Source: Eleusine coracana subsp. coracana (lineage: Eukaryota > Streptophyta > Magnoliopsida > Poales > Poaceae). Taken from it: 64,000 nucleotides of DNA. Location of the stretch: positions 31,564,432-31,628,431 of the forward strand of contig CM064417.1 in assembly GCA_032690845.1 (NCBI GenBank), written 5' to 3'. The translations under genes were made by a program, and so were the position numbers. This document shows, piece after piece, positions 51,761 through 63,575 of this stretch (position 1 is the stretch's first letter; each line of letters begins with the position of its first letter). Below the pieces are notes generated by a model. The model ran no database searches and was not told where the DNA came from. It saw only the letters and a program-made list of their open reading frames with translations.

Positions 51761-53746
51761 CATGTTGGTTCAACAAATGGTGTGTTTTATACACTCGCAA
51801 AAGCAGCCAACGATACCACTAAAGCTGGATATATCAAAGGTGTATGATTTGGTATCGTGGTCCTTCCTCATGGAGGTACTAGAGAAACTGAGATTCTGGA
51901 GAATTTTCTAGGACATGTTGAGTGCGATGCTCAATACTTCTTCTACACATGTGATATTGAATGGGATTTCCGGGGAGTTTATTTCTCACTGGCGAGGATT
52001 GTGGTAGGGGATCCCCTCTCTCCCATGTCATTTATCTTGGTCATGGTCATTTTAAATTTAATGGTAGCGAAGGCATCGGAGATTGGGTTGCTTCAGCCAC
52101 GGTCCTCTTGATCGATTAAGCACCAACTTCCTTTGACCGGCTGCAAGTGATCTTGATCTCATAGTGAGCATGTTGCGGCTTTTTGGGGAAGCTTTTGGGC
52201 TAAAAACAAACATTCAAAAGAGTAGTGTTGCACCCATTCAAGTCTCAGCTGAGGATATGCATATTGTGCAAGATCACAACCCTTGTTAGGTAGTTGATTT
52301 CCCTATAAAGTACCTTGGATTGCCTATGTCATTGAAGAAGCTAACTAAAGAGCAAATGCAGCCACTCATCAATCGCTTAGCTGACCTCCTTCCGGGATGT
52401 ATCACGCTATGGCTCTGGATCGGACCTCCCGCCTTAGGTCTTCAAGGCCATCGACAAGATTCAAAGGAATTATATGTGGTAGGGTCGACGAGAAGCAAAG
52501 GGTGGACATTGCTTGATTGCATGACCTAAAGTAAAAGGACGAAGGAGCTTGGAGACCTTGGAATTTCTGACCTAAATAGGCTTCGCCTTGACCAGTGCAT
52601 ATGGTGGGTGTGGCTAAAGAAGATGAAGACGACACCTCGCAAGTCCTGCACCTCCCTACCGATCCAATCCCGCGCATGTGATCAGGCTCTTTTCTCATTG
52701 GTGATTCCTACAGCAGTTGGGGATGTAACAAATACTATTTTTTGGAGTGATAGATGGCTCATGGGTCAAATCATACACAATCTCGCTCCGCGGATTACTA
52801 GCATGGTGCCCAGAAGAACAGCCAACACAAAGAACAATGAGTGAGGCCTTGAATGGTATGAGATGGATTAGGGATATTCATGGTGTTGCTTCTCTAGATT
52901 TTATCATGGAGTTCTTCCAATTATGGGACCTTATAAGTTATAACAGAAGAGGTGCCTCTCCAACCGAAGGTTCCTGATGTTCACACCAGGCGACTTTCTT
53001 CCTCCGGGCAATACACTACAAAGTTTGCATATGAGGCACTCGATCTTTCAAGGGGCAATGTTGTTCACTACATGTTAGCGCATATGGCGAACATTGGCGT
53101 CGGGAAAATACCAGTTCTTCATGTGGTTGGTCACACATAATTGTTGTTGGACGACTGACCACTTGGCACGATAAAACCTTCCACACCCAGAACAATGTCT
53201 CCTCTGCAATCAGGATGTTGAAACCATCAACCACTTGCTTATCGATTGTGTTTTTGCATGTCAGTTTTTGGCATGTCCTCCTGCAACGAGTCCACCTTCC
53301 TTCTCTCTCGTGTCAACCAATGGACACCAACTTTGAATAATGGTGGACTAGAACAGCAGTGTCAGTTGATAGTGAGGTGCAGAGAGGGCTGAACTCATTC
53401 ATAATTTTGGGGGCATGCATGGACACTATGGCGACACCATAACGGCTGTGTGTTCAATGGATCGCCCCCCCCCCCCCCCCCAAAAAAAAGCCTTTCCATA
53501 GCCCAAGGCATGGCCGCCAATGAGACTCGGCTCTGGAACATGGCTGGGAAGAAGGGGCTCTCCTTGATGTTCATCTTTGGTGGAGAGGGCGGTGATTGCG
53601 TCACTAGGTAGTTGGACGCAGGGTTGAGTTGTACTTGTTTTAAAAAGGTGCGAATGTAACCTAAAGAACAGAGTGTGTGTGGGTGTTGTACTTTGTTCTA
53701 CTAGTGCAATGATATGCAGCTCTCTTGTATATTCAAAGAAAAAAAA
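51761..53746 (+). mobile_element. LINE, 5'-truncated, with ORF2 remnant
   Basis: Starts in the middle of RT (LDISKVYDLVSW near 51827). The catalytic region survives as GDPLSPMSFILVMVILNLM, then KYLGLPMSLKKLTKEQM, WTLLDCM, WLKKMKT, FWSDRWLMGQ, ITSMVPRRTAN, and a zf-RVT-like tail. Stops and frameshifts throughout. A poly-C(20)-A(9) run at 53465-53488 interrupts the tail. It ends in a short A-run (53739-53747) and a 15-bp TSD, the signature of target-primed reverse transcription. Confidence 0.9.
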
Positions 53747-54773
53747 AGATAATTAGTGCTTGGTAGAAGCATCTCTGTTAGTAGCAAGAGGCTGTGTTGA
53801 TTTGGCTAAGGAGTGAAATGCCATAGCAGGTATGTAAGATATGTAGTTTTCTTAATTCCATAGTTATTCAAGATTTTAAATATTTGGACTGCATGGGCTT
53901 TTTAATTGAATACCCAATGTCTATACATATTATTGGACTGTCGGCCTACCCACACATATTATTTAGGTCTGCAAGCCTTTAGATAATTATTTTCAAGGCA
54001 TTAGAATAAGTTGTTGTTAAATGTACTTCTAGTCTCTCATATTTCTTCAGCCTAAGCTTTATATTATCAGAGCTTTTAAAGAAACATGTATGAAAGCAAC
54101 CTGTTTTATCTGTTCTGTTGTAACATTAACAATCTCGCTGTTATGTTGCTTTAGGTTTCTATAATCCACCTTGTCTAGGATTATTGATATCAGTATGCTT
54201 GTTTGCTAAGAAACTTGAGTTAGCATCCCTTTGTTTTCTATTAAACATCCCTCTGTCATTATTGTTTGATAGTAGCACATGTGTTATTCTCTCTTTGCAT
54301 GTGCCTAGTAAACCATCAAAATTACTTGACTAACCAACAGGAAGCTAACTGTTTAGTAAATCCAAATGAACTGCTTGCTAATTGTAGTTTAATTTGTCAT
54401 GATTTTCCTTTTGTTAACTAGGTCCTGTATTTAAAATCTATGATTTTAGGTTGCTCTGAAACACATATATATTCAATTAAATAAACTATTGAAGTGTTTG
54501 TTGGTGGTGATAATCCTTTCATTTTCACATGCCTGTGCACAGGAATTCTTAGCCTTGCTCAATTCTGTTTGTTGGTGCTCTAGTAGATAACAAAAAAAAA
54601 AAGTTCTTTAACTGATGTGCTCGCATGAGGTGACTGTTTGAACATAAAATGCTTGCCCTGCACCTTTCACAAGCACTGCATTGCGGGACTGAATGTAACT
54701 GTGGCATACAAGAGGTTTATGCAAGAATTTGCTTTCTGTGATCCTTCATTCTAACTCTTCTAATGACTCCTAG
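53747..54773. other. Intergenic, no gene seen
   Basis: Right LINE TSD at 53747-53761, then AT-rich sequence without ORFs. The composition (T-rich with intron-like stretches) would fit an intron of a host gene, but there is no direct proof. Confidence 0.5.
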
Positions 54774-54877
54774 GCCGATGGGGACTACAAAGAAAATGTC
54801 AGTATGAAGATTGAAAGACCAACTGACAGAGATGAGGTCATGGAGACACTAGATGGTGGTGCTAAGTTGTCATTAAG
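54774..54877 (+). other. Possible isolated host exon
   Basis: 104 bases between CTCCTAG and AG|GTTGCT read ADGDYKENVSMKIERPTDRDEVMETLDGGAKLSLR in one frame. Acceptor and donor are plausible and the codon use is gene-like, but no partner exon is certain. It could belong to the gene starting at 37852, split by the C2/LINE insertions; this is speculation. Confidence 0.25.
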
Positions 54878-55060
54878 GTTGCTTAATTTTACTGTTCTTA
54901 TCTGGAAGATTTATGTCCCGTTGTGCCTAACTGAATGACATGCAATGTTTAGTTTTTATGTCTGCTGGCTAAATTAGAGAATGTTTCCCATGCAATATGT
55001 TTCTCAGTTAATTGGTTGGTGTGATTTTTGGAGGTTGTAAGTCGTTCAGTTTGTAAACAT
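54878..55060. other. Intergenic, no gene seen
   Basis: Short AT-rich stretch between the candidate exon and the gypsy remnant. Confidence 0.5.
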
Positions 55061-55759
55061 GTTTCGTTCAAGATCAGGGCTTGTAAACGTGGAGACCTCG
55101 GTTTCGTTCCCATCTCGTAGATCGTCAGCCGCTGCTCCTCCTTGTGCCACGGCTGCCCCTGTGGCCAGCGTCGCTGCTAAGGCTGCTGGTGTTGCTGGAT
55201 TTACTTGACTGGCCGTAAAAACTTCACGATATCCGTCCGACTAATAACTCTCAGAATCAGTTGGCTCGTCGATCAAATCCAAAATTGATTCGTGATCGAT
55301 GTTGATCGTGGCCACCAGCCGCGACGTCTGAAAAGAATCAAAATCATCATTCGGCTCTTCTAGGTAAAGAGTCGGCGAGTCACATGAAACTACGATTGGC
55401 TGGTCCCAAATTGATGACCGAGCACTTGTGGGCAACATTTAGACGCTGTCTGGGAGAGTCGAGCAAGCCTCGATCGAAACGGCCTGGAACTCTGTCGACA
55501 AGTTGTTGAGCCCAAGCAGGAGTCGGGGCCAGGAGTCCATCTCGCATTCAACTGGCGGAACTCCAGCCGCGCCTGGATTCACTAAGGCTACGGCGAGCGC
55601 CGAAGAAGTCACCAGATCTTGCTTGGGCCCCCACTCTGATCGGCGATGAAGCCAAACACGCCGAAATGGATCTGATCTTCCGACTGAAACTTGATATTGA
55701 GGAAAGCCATCGATTTCAACGAGCAGAACTCAATGTGGCCCCTTACCTGACGCGCCAAC
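55061..55759 (-). pseudogene. gypsy gag remnant, minus strand
   Basis: On the minus strand, right next to a PBS-like sequence, readings include MAFLNIKFQSEDQIHFGVFG (start about 55708), then after stops the ORF 55241-55438 (MLPTSARSSIWDQP...DEPTDSES*). The same frame continues as SDGYREVFTASQVN and an Ala-rich stretch to about 55061. It is the N-terminal gag-side region of an LTR element. No zinc knuckle or pol is present. Confidence 0.5.
55740..55759 (-). other. PBS-like sequence of the gypsy remnant
   Basis: Minus strand GTTGGCGCGTCAGGTAAGG, like the TTGGCGCGCCAGGTAGGGG found after LTRs of many grass gypsy elements. Confidence 0.6.
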
Positions 55760-56254
55760 TATCAAGGTATATTCTCGATAATAGATCTAGATGTATGAGC
55801 TCTAGAAGTCAATAGACATAATACATAGAGTTTATACAAATTGGTACTCTATGACGATAATAATTCGACGTCTTGTTTGGTGTATTGTATTGTTGGTGTT
55901 CGAGTTCTGATGATCCTTTGAAAGACTCCTATTCTCCTTATATATTCGAAGTGCAGGGTTTATATAGTAAATCTCCTAGTTGGTTATAACAGATTCTATC
56001 TTTAGTCTATATCTTCAATACTAATTTATCGTCTACTCCAAGCTATGATCGGAATAACGATCTTTATGGGCTTCTATCTCCATTACTCTGTTATTAGATC
56101 CCGACTCACTTGACAATATATCTAAGTGATAAGGTATCCGGGATATATATGTCCTATATCTCTAGCCTAGACCTGAGCTACCAATGTATTAGCTTTCTCA
56201 TGAGTTGTAAACTACTAGATGGTCCCATTTTAATAAAGTGGGCTGAGCTAGACA
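55760..56254 (-). repeat. LTR of the minus-strand gypsy remnant (outer end uncertain)
   Basis: The LTR end (minus: ...TATACCTTGATA) abuts the PBS-like site. TATATAAACC-type promoter sequence on the minus strand near 55960. The outer end is set at TGTCTAGCTCAGCCC (minus, 56254) as a guess; no partner LTR is present. Confidence 0.45.
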
Positions 56255-58783
56255 GTTAAGGGAATCATTTATGATGACCATTTAATTAAAACACACTGGC
56301 GTACCACATGACTAGGAACAAAAATGGTATGACTATAGAAGGACCGACCCAAATGCAGATGATGACCGGCCGGATGGATAAGGAAAAAAAAGAGATAATT
56401 GCTTTTGTGCTCCTATTTTGATATCTAATAATCCATAGTTACCGTCATTTTTCAACATAGCACATTTACCCTCCATGTTTTCATATTTTGCACATTTGCC
56501 CCCGAATTTTAAAAAGGAATAGCACATTTATCCCTCAGTTTGCGTTGATCTACAAACATGACATTACTTTTCAAAGGTTAGAGACGAAGGTGCCTTGAAA
56601 AAACAATGACAAATATGCAATTAGAGATCAAAATTGGGGAATCACTAAAAATGGTGAAGTGTTGTGCCTACACATATGGGTTTGTTGAATTTCACTCAAT
56701 CCCATCTACTGACAAAAAACAATACTTTTTTACATGACCTTTTTTCCCTGAAGAGCCCGACATAAACTCTATGTGAATAACTTTGCTCGAAATAGGTTGA
56801 TCGTAGAACAAATAAAACCACATGCCCCAATCAAAATTTCCTTAAAATGTTAATGCAGCTAAGTTCAAACGAGTTAACTATTTGTATGCTAGACTTTTAT
56901 ATCACCGTTTCTGTCTTTCACTCCAACCAGATACAAAAGCCAATTAGTAGACGTTCTTGATCGACCAATCAGAAACCGGAGACGTGGACGTGTGAACCCG
57001 ATAAAAAAGCAAGGAATATGTTCTGATGGAAAAGGCAGCAAGGCGCGTGGCATCCATAGGCAGAGCTGGCTAGGTAGCCTGGAGAAAAAAGGATAGAAAA
57101 TGCCGGCACAACCAGGGAACCCATGCTCGCGTGCTCGAGGAGCAGTTGGGACCACGCCGATTACTAGGCGACACGAGGTAGAGAGTGCGCTACGTCACCT
57201 GTACCAGTCACCATGACATCCCAAATCCCACTGCCTACAGGCGTCGACGACACCTCAGATGTTGCTTCTTGTCGTCATGCACACCGGACTTATTCAATTC
57301 CTGGTGACAAAGATTCTACAGCTCTCCATGTGTGAAAATGTGATCGCTGTGAAAATGTAAACCGTGTAAAGATTCCACAATCACGGTCTGAAAACATCTT
57401 CATTGCTTAATTACAACCAGATGGAAGATTGTTAAACGTACATATTACAAGATTCACGCAACCAGATGCCGCCCACAACAAGAAAATTATGTATATATTT
57501 AAAATGTATTATCTATATTATATTGAAATTTGTGTCATATATATTATATACCAAATATCATATGATAAAGTATATATAGAGATCATATTTCATCAATCCT
57601 AATACAAAACATATAATTTAAATAATACATATTCAACATTTATATATGAAAATTTCGCTTTAGCCCGACAACCCACAACAAAAGCACGGACCGCCCGGAA
57701 GCTGCATGACTGCCTCCAGCTCCTGCTGACTCGTTCTTGTTTGGCACCCTGACGGCATTTTATTTTCTCAATGACACAGCAGAGCAACACATATCTTTGT
57801 GACCTCGTAACACGCAACGAAGGAACTACGAGTCCACGACTACTCTTCAAATTTTAGATAGCTTGCATTTACACTTTATGCAGCGGGAGAAGCTTCAGTA
57901 GCGTCGGACTAAAGCATACTAGTACGTGGAAGCATTGTCCGGCGGTTGCGACGTGTACGAGTCAGCCTCCTGCATGTGAGCGCACACCACTGGTCTGCGG
58001 ACGCAAACGGCTATAGTTACGACCTTTCTTTCTTATAATGTTGATGTTTGCTTAGCTTGAATTTATGCTAAACAGCGTCAATGTTTTAAGAATCAAGAGT
58101 ATAACTGATAATGATGCCACTAAGTTTTAGGGTCCATTTGGCAGGACTTTTTCACAAAATGAATTCTCTAAAAAAAATGGATTTATAGAAAAACGGATTC
58201 TTTACAAAAATTTGTTTGACAAAACAGATTCTCTTATGTATATTCTGTATAAAAATGAGTAGAAAAATCATTAGAAGCTAGGTTTTTTGTGCTTTTGTAT
58301 TGTAGTACAAATTTAAGATTTTCAATGAATCTCTTGTTTATTGAAAAATGTATCCAAATCTGGAACTTTGTGAAACAATGTTCAAACTCTAATTGACATT
58401 TTTGCTACATATTCACAAAAAGTATTGTTAGTATTATTGAAGTGAAGCAACTCAATGGAAGTAACAAATATTTATGCAACATAAGGCTTGCTAAATTAGA
58501 GAAACCACCTAAAATCTTAGGTCCACGTCACATATCTTGGATAAATAAACCACCCAAAAATGAATAGTAGACCAAACTATGGAACCTAAAAAGTTAAGCA
58601 AGCCAAATAAAACATTTAGGAGGTTAAGTGAACCCTCAGCAACATTATACGAGGGGTAAAATAGACTCTCTTTTTTCTAAGAAAAGACGATCACTAAGTC
58701 ATATTTTACATACTTGTTTATCCTTTTGTCGGTATGAATGAAAATACTTTGCCTAATTTACTTTCTACGATTTTATAGTGTAA
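56255..58783. other. Intergenic, no gene seen
   Basis: AT-rich. 57480-57610 is very rich in TATA dinucleotide runs. 58131 starts GGGTCCATTTGGCAGGAC, like one end of a Tourist MITE, but no matching second end was found. The small ORFs at 56889 and 57599 have no support. Confidence 0.5.
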
Positions 58784-59032
58784 GGGTCTATTTAGATCCT
58801 CTAGTTTCTAAAAAATCAGATTCGGGTCAATTTCTTGTCCAGATTTTCAAAACCATGTGCTAAGTTTTTAAGAACCAAGAAGTTGACTTACCCAGATAAA
58901 ATCAGTTTTTGACTACTAATAACTACTATGAAGGCTAAATTTTAAAGGAATCAAGATCGAAAAAGCTCGATCCATTTTTCTAAACAAATAAAATACATGA
59001 TTATCTAAAAACTAATCCAAACATGTCTTGAG
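58784..59032. mobile_element. Candidate Tourist-like MITE
   Basis: GGGTCTATTTAGATCC at the start, complement of AATCCAAACATGTCTT at the end (about half of the positions match), flanked by TAA (58781-58783, 59033-59035). The TAA duplication and GGGTCTRTTTRGAT wording suggest PIF/Harbinger, but TIR similarity is weak. Confidence 0.35.
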
Positions 59033-59528
59033 TAACCGACGATTTATTTGTGTTTCTTCAGTTAGGTTATTAGTGTTGGGAAGCCTCACAAAAAGAAAGG
59101 TTTAGTGTTCAGAAAAAGAAAATAGAAAAAGCAAAGTATGTGCGACGCTGTAGTTTTCGTGAATCCTCTTGATTAGCGGCCCCACGCCATCGTGGAATAA
59201 TTAGTCGTGACTCGTGTCCTTGAATCATGCCCAGTTGGTGGAACCGTGGACTGTACTCGCCTTCGTGTCGCATCATTGCCAGCTAAATCCACGAGCCGTA
59301 ACGCTAAGGAGGACGAGAATAACAGCCAGGGATATCCACAAATCCAAATACAGCATGTGCTGCATTTCCTTGACGAGGACCCGAGAAAGAAAAGGAAAGG
59401 AACACTGAGCAAAACAAGAAAAAACCTGGTCCCACCACCACCACGCTGAGGTTTCACCAGGCGTCCTCAGCCGTCACGGCCGCCGCCCCCCACCGCAGGA
59501 CAGCCGCTGCGGCTGGCTGCAGCTCCGG
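59033..59528. other. Upstream region of the SWEET gene
   Basis: No gene. It becomes GC-rich from about 59190. Antisense and sense ORFs (59173, 59207, 59474) are short and unsupported. It is taken as the promoter region. Confidence 0.5.
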
Positions 59529-59535
59529 TATAAAT
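59529..59535 (+). promoter_or_regulatory. SWEET gene TATA box
   Basis: TATAAAT, 91 bp before the ATG. This places the transcription start near 59560 and gives a leader of about 60 bases. Confidence 0.65.
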
Positions 59536-59619
59536 CTGATCGCCACCTCGGGCCGTACACAGAGGAAGCACCAATCTCCCGTCCTTGGCAATAGAAGATA
59601 GTACCAGGTTGGAGCAGCG

Positions 59620-61073
59620 ATGGACTGGGGCGATCTCTCATTGATGAGCTCCGTAGCTGGCTCCTCCCACCGGAACCTCTTCTGCTACGGCGCAGGGATC
59701 GCAGGTACGCGGGCACCTGGCCGCACCACTCATCTCTGTTCCTTTCTCCTGTTTGTACCCTTCCTCTGTTCTGAGATGAGACCAGAGTGTGTTATAGTAG
59801 TTGCCCTGTTCCATCCCTCCTATTCATTGGTTTCATTGATTGGGGACCCCTTACTTTTGTTTTTGTTGGGTTCTTTGGGGATGTGGCCTTCACCCTGTTT
59901 TCCTTGTTCTTTTGATTGGAGACTGGATGGCTGCAAGGAGATGGCTGAATTTTGTGATAGCTGATAGAGTTTCTGGCAGTTCATCTGCTTACCTTGTTCG
60001 TGATTCGTTTCAGGGAACGTCTTCGCCTTTGTGCTCTTCATCTCCCCACTGTAAGTTCCCCTCGCTGATTTTCTTTAAATCAAACTTGCTCTATCACCCA
60101 GCTGTTCATCCTCGGTGGGTCCAATGCTGAGGAGACTGCAATTTCCGTGGCTCTCAGGCCGACATTCAAGCGGATCGTGCGGAATGGGTCCACGGAGCAG
60201 TTCTCGGCCATGCCGTACATCTACTCGCTCCTCAACTGCCTGATCTGCATGTGGTACGGGCTCCCGTTCGTCTCCTACGGCGTAGTCCTCATCACCACCG
60301 TTAACTCCATCGGCGCCGCCTTCCAGCTCGCATACACCGTCGTCTTCATCGCTTTTGCCGCTGATGGCAAGCAGAGGGTACACGCCACTTGGCTGTCCTC
60401 AGCTGTCTTGGTTATTATGTTCTGCATGTTCACATACTTGCTGTCCTCAGCTGTATCTCCTACTGAATGGGATTTTTGGTGTTGCAGCTAAAGGTCTCTG
60501 GTCTCTTGGCAGGCGTCTTTGTTGTGTTCGGCCTGATCATGTATGTGAGTTTGGATTGGTTTGATCACAAAACACGGCAAACATTCATTGGATATCTCAG
60601 CGTCGCATCCCTCATATTCATGTTCGCTTCCCCATTGTCCATCATTGTGAGTTCCTGTGGATTGATCTGATACTGTTTGCCTTGATTTGACCATGCTCAT
60701 CTTTGGGCATTTCAGTAATTGTTGCGTTATTGTTCAACAGAGCTTGGTGATTAAGACAAAGAGCGTGGAGTACATGCCCTTCTATTTGTCGCTATCCATG
60801 TTCTTGATGAGTATATCGTTCTTCGCATATGGAATGCTGCTGCGTGATTTCTTTTTATATGTAAGATTCCTGTTCTCTAATGTTGGTTGTAGCTTTTGCT
60901 TGGAAGGGTGTCTAACTTCATGTCTGCTTGTTGATTGTATTGTTGATTGTCCACTTCAGATTCCGAATGGGATTGGAACTGTATTGGGCATCATACAGTT
61001 GTTGCTGTATGCCTACTTCAGCAAACGATCGAAAGAGGAAGCCAGATTGCCGTTGCTAGTCACACATACATGA
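59620..61073 (+). CDS. SWEET2a: SWEET sugar transporter (clade I, SWEET2-like), six exons
   Basis: Exons 59620-59704, 60014-60050, 60158-60377, 60488-60646, 60741-60860 and 60960-61073. All introns are GT-AG, and the joined CDS is 735 nt (244 aa), the usual SWEET length. Bidirectional sugar uniporters of this family have seven membrane helices made of two MtN3/saliva triple-helix bundles joined by helix 4. Visible landmarks: the N-terminal GAGIAG stretch, PTFKRIVRNGSTEQFSAMPY, LLNCLICMWYGLPF (conserved NC..W.YG), ATVNSIG-like TTVNSIGAAFQLAY, then in repeat two ASPLSI, SVEYMPFYLSLSMFLMS, YGMLLRDFF and IPNGIGTVLGIIQL (IPNG signature). The splice joins were chosen because they keep frame and family motifs. 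The a/b paralogue assignment is from memory and less sure than the family. Clade I SWEET2 proteins are known to act at the vacuole. No lesions seen; the only clearly intact multi-exon host gene here. Confidence 0.9.
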
Positions 61074-62381
61074 GCATGGCAAAGAGAAAGGTTCGACAGA
61101 CGACTTAATGTTATACTGACGCTTCCCATCCCCTTTTCCATTTGGTTGTGGCTACCGCTGCATCACAATTTTGAAGTCAGTGATGTTTAGGAAATAGATT
61201 TCTTTCTGTGGAACAAACTGGAAGACATGAACTTTTTTTATGCAAAGCTCTAGCTCTGTTGCTGCGTGTTCATCATAGTAATTTATTCTCGTTGAAAGCA
61301 TCGATCAACAGTTGACAGGACTGGAATGTTCTGTAAAGTGAAATGAACTGTTCTTCCAGGCCCCCTATCATACATCGATATAGATTGATTTGAAATGGAA
61401 CAATATTGCTTATGTTCTGTGCAAAACTCTGCAAATTGTCATATGAGTAACCTGCAAGCAATCACGTGTTTAATTTAAACTGCTAGCTTCCAACAAAAAG
61501 GAAGACACCTAAGTTTTCTAAAGGAGGATAAGAACTAACTTCAACTTTGTGCATGTTATTCAATATAACAAATAAACATAAACGTTCGGTCAATACAGAC
61601 AGCCTTTATTTGGCGTCACTTTCTTGCAAGATATTGCTGTCTGAGTACGGCTTGTACGTTTTGGTATCCTCAACGCAAGGCCACAAACATGGCACCATTC
61701 AACAATCGAAGTTGCTGATTTCTTGCAAATTTCAGGTTCCTTGTCGGGGTTGGTCCAAATTCTTAGATCTTCTACAATTCATGATGAATCGTTGTACGAA
61801 TGCTGCTGCAAGGAACCAGAAGTTCCGATGATAAACTCAGGCCAAGTCCAGGTCCAGGTTGTCCCACAACTGAAGGCTTCCAGTTGCCATCGTTCTCTAC
61901 CTCTTTTTATCTGCTTGGTCTCTGTGAAAAGCATGCTGCTACTTTTATCCGCAATACAGGTGGTAGTTTCACTGTATATTCCAGATTAGATGCAACAAGA
62001 TCATCAATTCATTTGTTTACATTAAATTATTTTCTATGGCATATAGTATTGTTGCGTGGACCTTATCAATGGACGTGGTCTCCTCTACCCTTAAACAATA
62101 TAAGGGGATGCCAATAAAAGAATACTTGTTTCACCATCTTATCTTGTTTGGCGTGGCCTCTCGTGAGGAGATGGGCTAAAGTTGGGTTTACTCTAGTATG
62201 ATATGGTAGATGTGATGTTGCCACAATGACTCTTGTTCCAACCACCGTTGAACGAAGTCTGCTAAAATAAGGGAAATGCATTACCAGAGGAATCAATCTT
62301 ACCTGGAGCGAACCAAGTCCCAAAAATCGTAACAATTGTTCCAGAAGTTTCAGGACAAATAAACTGGATGAAATTGCCAGG
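61074..62381. other. SWEET 3' region and intergenic DNA, no further gene
   Basis: It includes the 3' UTR of the SWEET gene (end not certain; AT-rich from 61190). No ORF with support. CCAGG (62377-62381) precedes the small LTR element. Confidence 0.55.
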
Positions 62382-62637
62382 TGTTGTGGGCAGGCTTTTG
62401 GGCCCGTGGTACTGTAGCAGCGTGGATACTGTAGCGTCACCCTTACTTAACTCTCAAGTTAGGTTATTTAGGGATAGGATCAATTGGTTGGCCTTAAGGC
62501 TGGCTCTACCTCTATATAAACAGAGGTACAACAGTCATTTAAAAACAATCAATCAATAAAAAAATAATTCTTCCAATTCTCCAATGTCTCTTAAGCTATA
62601 GGCAAAGCATAAGACCTAATTATTCTTTTCTGTTACA
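62382..62637 (+). repeat. Small element 5' LTR
   Basis: 256 bp, TGTTGTGGGCAGGC to ...TTCTGTTACA. TATA at 62515 lies in the loop of a perfect inverted repeat (TACCTCT/AGAGGTA, 62507-62528). Confidence 0.9.
62507..62528 (+). promoter_or_regulatory. TATA box in an inverted-repeat loop
   Basis: TACCTCT (62507-62513), ATATAAAC (loop with TATA), AGAGGTA (62522-62528). The same 22 bases occur in the 3' LTR at 63882-63903. Confidence 0.6.
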
Positions 62638-62639
62638 TC

Positions 62640-62650
62640 TGGTATCAGAC
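62640..62650 (+). other. Small element primer-binding site
   Basis: TGGTATCAGAC two bases after the LTR; initiator tRNA-Met type, with the last positions changed. Confidence 0.85.
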
Positions 62651-62669
62651 TTGCCATAGATCCCTTCCC

Positions 62670-63575
62670 ATGTCTTTTGCTGCCATTTCATGCCAACCAG
62701 ATCTGGAGCTGAAAGAATTACGCCACAAGTTGAGAAAGTTCCTGACAACAACAGAGAAGGAGGAGGTTGTCAAACATGCAAGAGTGCTTGTCCAAGATGT
62801 TATGGTTGTGCCTGCAGCGCCTACCTCTTCGACCTTGTTGTTCTCATCTACCCCAACTCCGCCCTTGCCAACCATGGAACAAAAAACACTCAACGACTTG
62901 ACGCTACGAGAGTTGGTCCAACTGCTTAAGGCAAGACTTGAAGTTAGAGAGGACAAACAACACCTAGTTGTAGAGATTGAAGTTGACGAAGTGCTTACTC
63001 CTGAGCTTCAGATTGCAGAAGACGTTCATGAGCTTCAAATCGATGATGGCGGTTGTTCGATCGAAGGCGATGGCCACCAAATTGAAGAAGGAAAAGACCC
63101 TGAAGTCGACGATGAGGATGGCCAACGGGTTGCAGTTGCTATAGGTGATGACCACATCAAAGAAGTTGACCATCAGATTGGCGATGGTGACCACTTGATC
63201 AATGAGAAAGGATCATCGTTTTTTAGGCCAGGCATGCAGATTAGCTATTTTAGTGCTGGTGACCTGTCCAATGCAACGAGGGCATTGCCTTCCTGTATCG
63301 CCAACAGTGCCAAGGTGGTTGATTGTTGGATGGATGTCCGTGCTTCAGTCAAGACAAAAGAATTTGGTGCAGCTAGTCCTTTATGGCTTCAACACACTAC
63401 AACCATATATGAGTGGATTAAAATAGGGTCTTACATGTCTCTTCGTCGGTCTGGATGGGGTCTACTGATATTGAGCACCAGACGAAGAAAGGAACCAGGA
63501 TCAGAAGCTCTCAGTTTAGTTTTAGTTTTCTTAGCGAGTCATAAAAAACCGAGATGTAAAAGGCTTATTTTCTAG
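62670..63575 (+). CDS. ORF of the small LTR element, unknown function
   Basis: 301 codons, ATG at 62670 (MSFAAISCQPDLELKELRHK), 20 bases after the PBS, stop at 63573. N-terminal 60 residues are charged and probably helical. The middle is very acidic and repetitive: Asp-Gly-Asp/His motifs such as DDGGCSIEGDGHQIEEG, IGDDHIKEVDHQIGDGDHLI. The C-terminal third is more ordinary (PSCIANSAKVVDCWMDVRAS, YEWIKIGSY). No zinc knuckle, no pol domain, no membrane segment. It may be a captured host fragment or a strongly diverged gag. The open frame over 300 codons suggests a young insertion or selection. Confidence 0.55.
   Translation: MSFAAISCQPDLELKELRHKLRKFLTTTEKEEVVKHARVLVQDVMVVPAAPTSSTLLFSSTPTPPLPTMEQKTLNDLTLRELVQLLKARLEVREDKQHLVVEIEVDEVLTPELQIAEDVHELQIDDGGCSIEGDGHQIEEGKDPEVDDEDGQRVAVAIGDDHIKEVDHQIGDGDHLINEKGSSFFRPGMQISYFSAGDLSNATRALPSCIANSAKVVDCWMDVRASVKTKEFGAASPLWLQHTTTIYEWIKIGSYMSLRRSGWGLLILSTRRRKEPGSEALSLVLVFLASHKKPRCKRLIF

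Noticed and set aside
58131..58380. Tourist-like start GGGTCCATTTGG
   Set aside because: No complementary end or TAA/TTA duplication found.
60075..60383. Antisense ORF of 102 codons
   Set aside because: Antisense shadow of SWEET exon 3.
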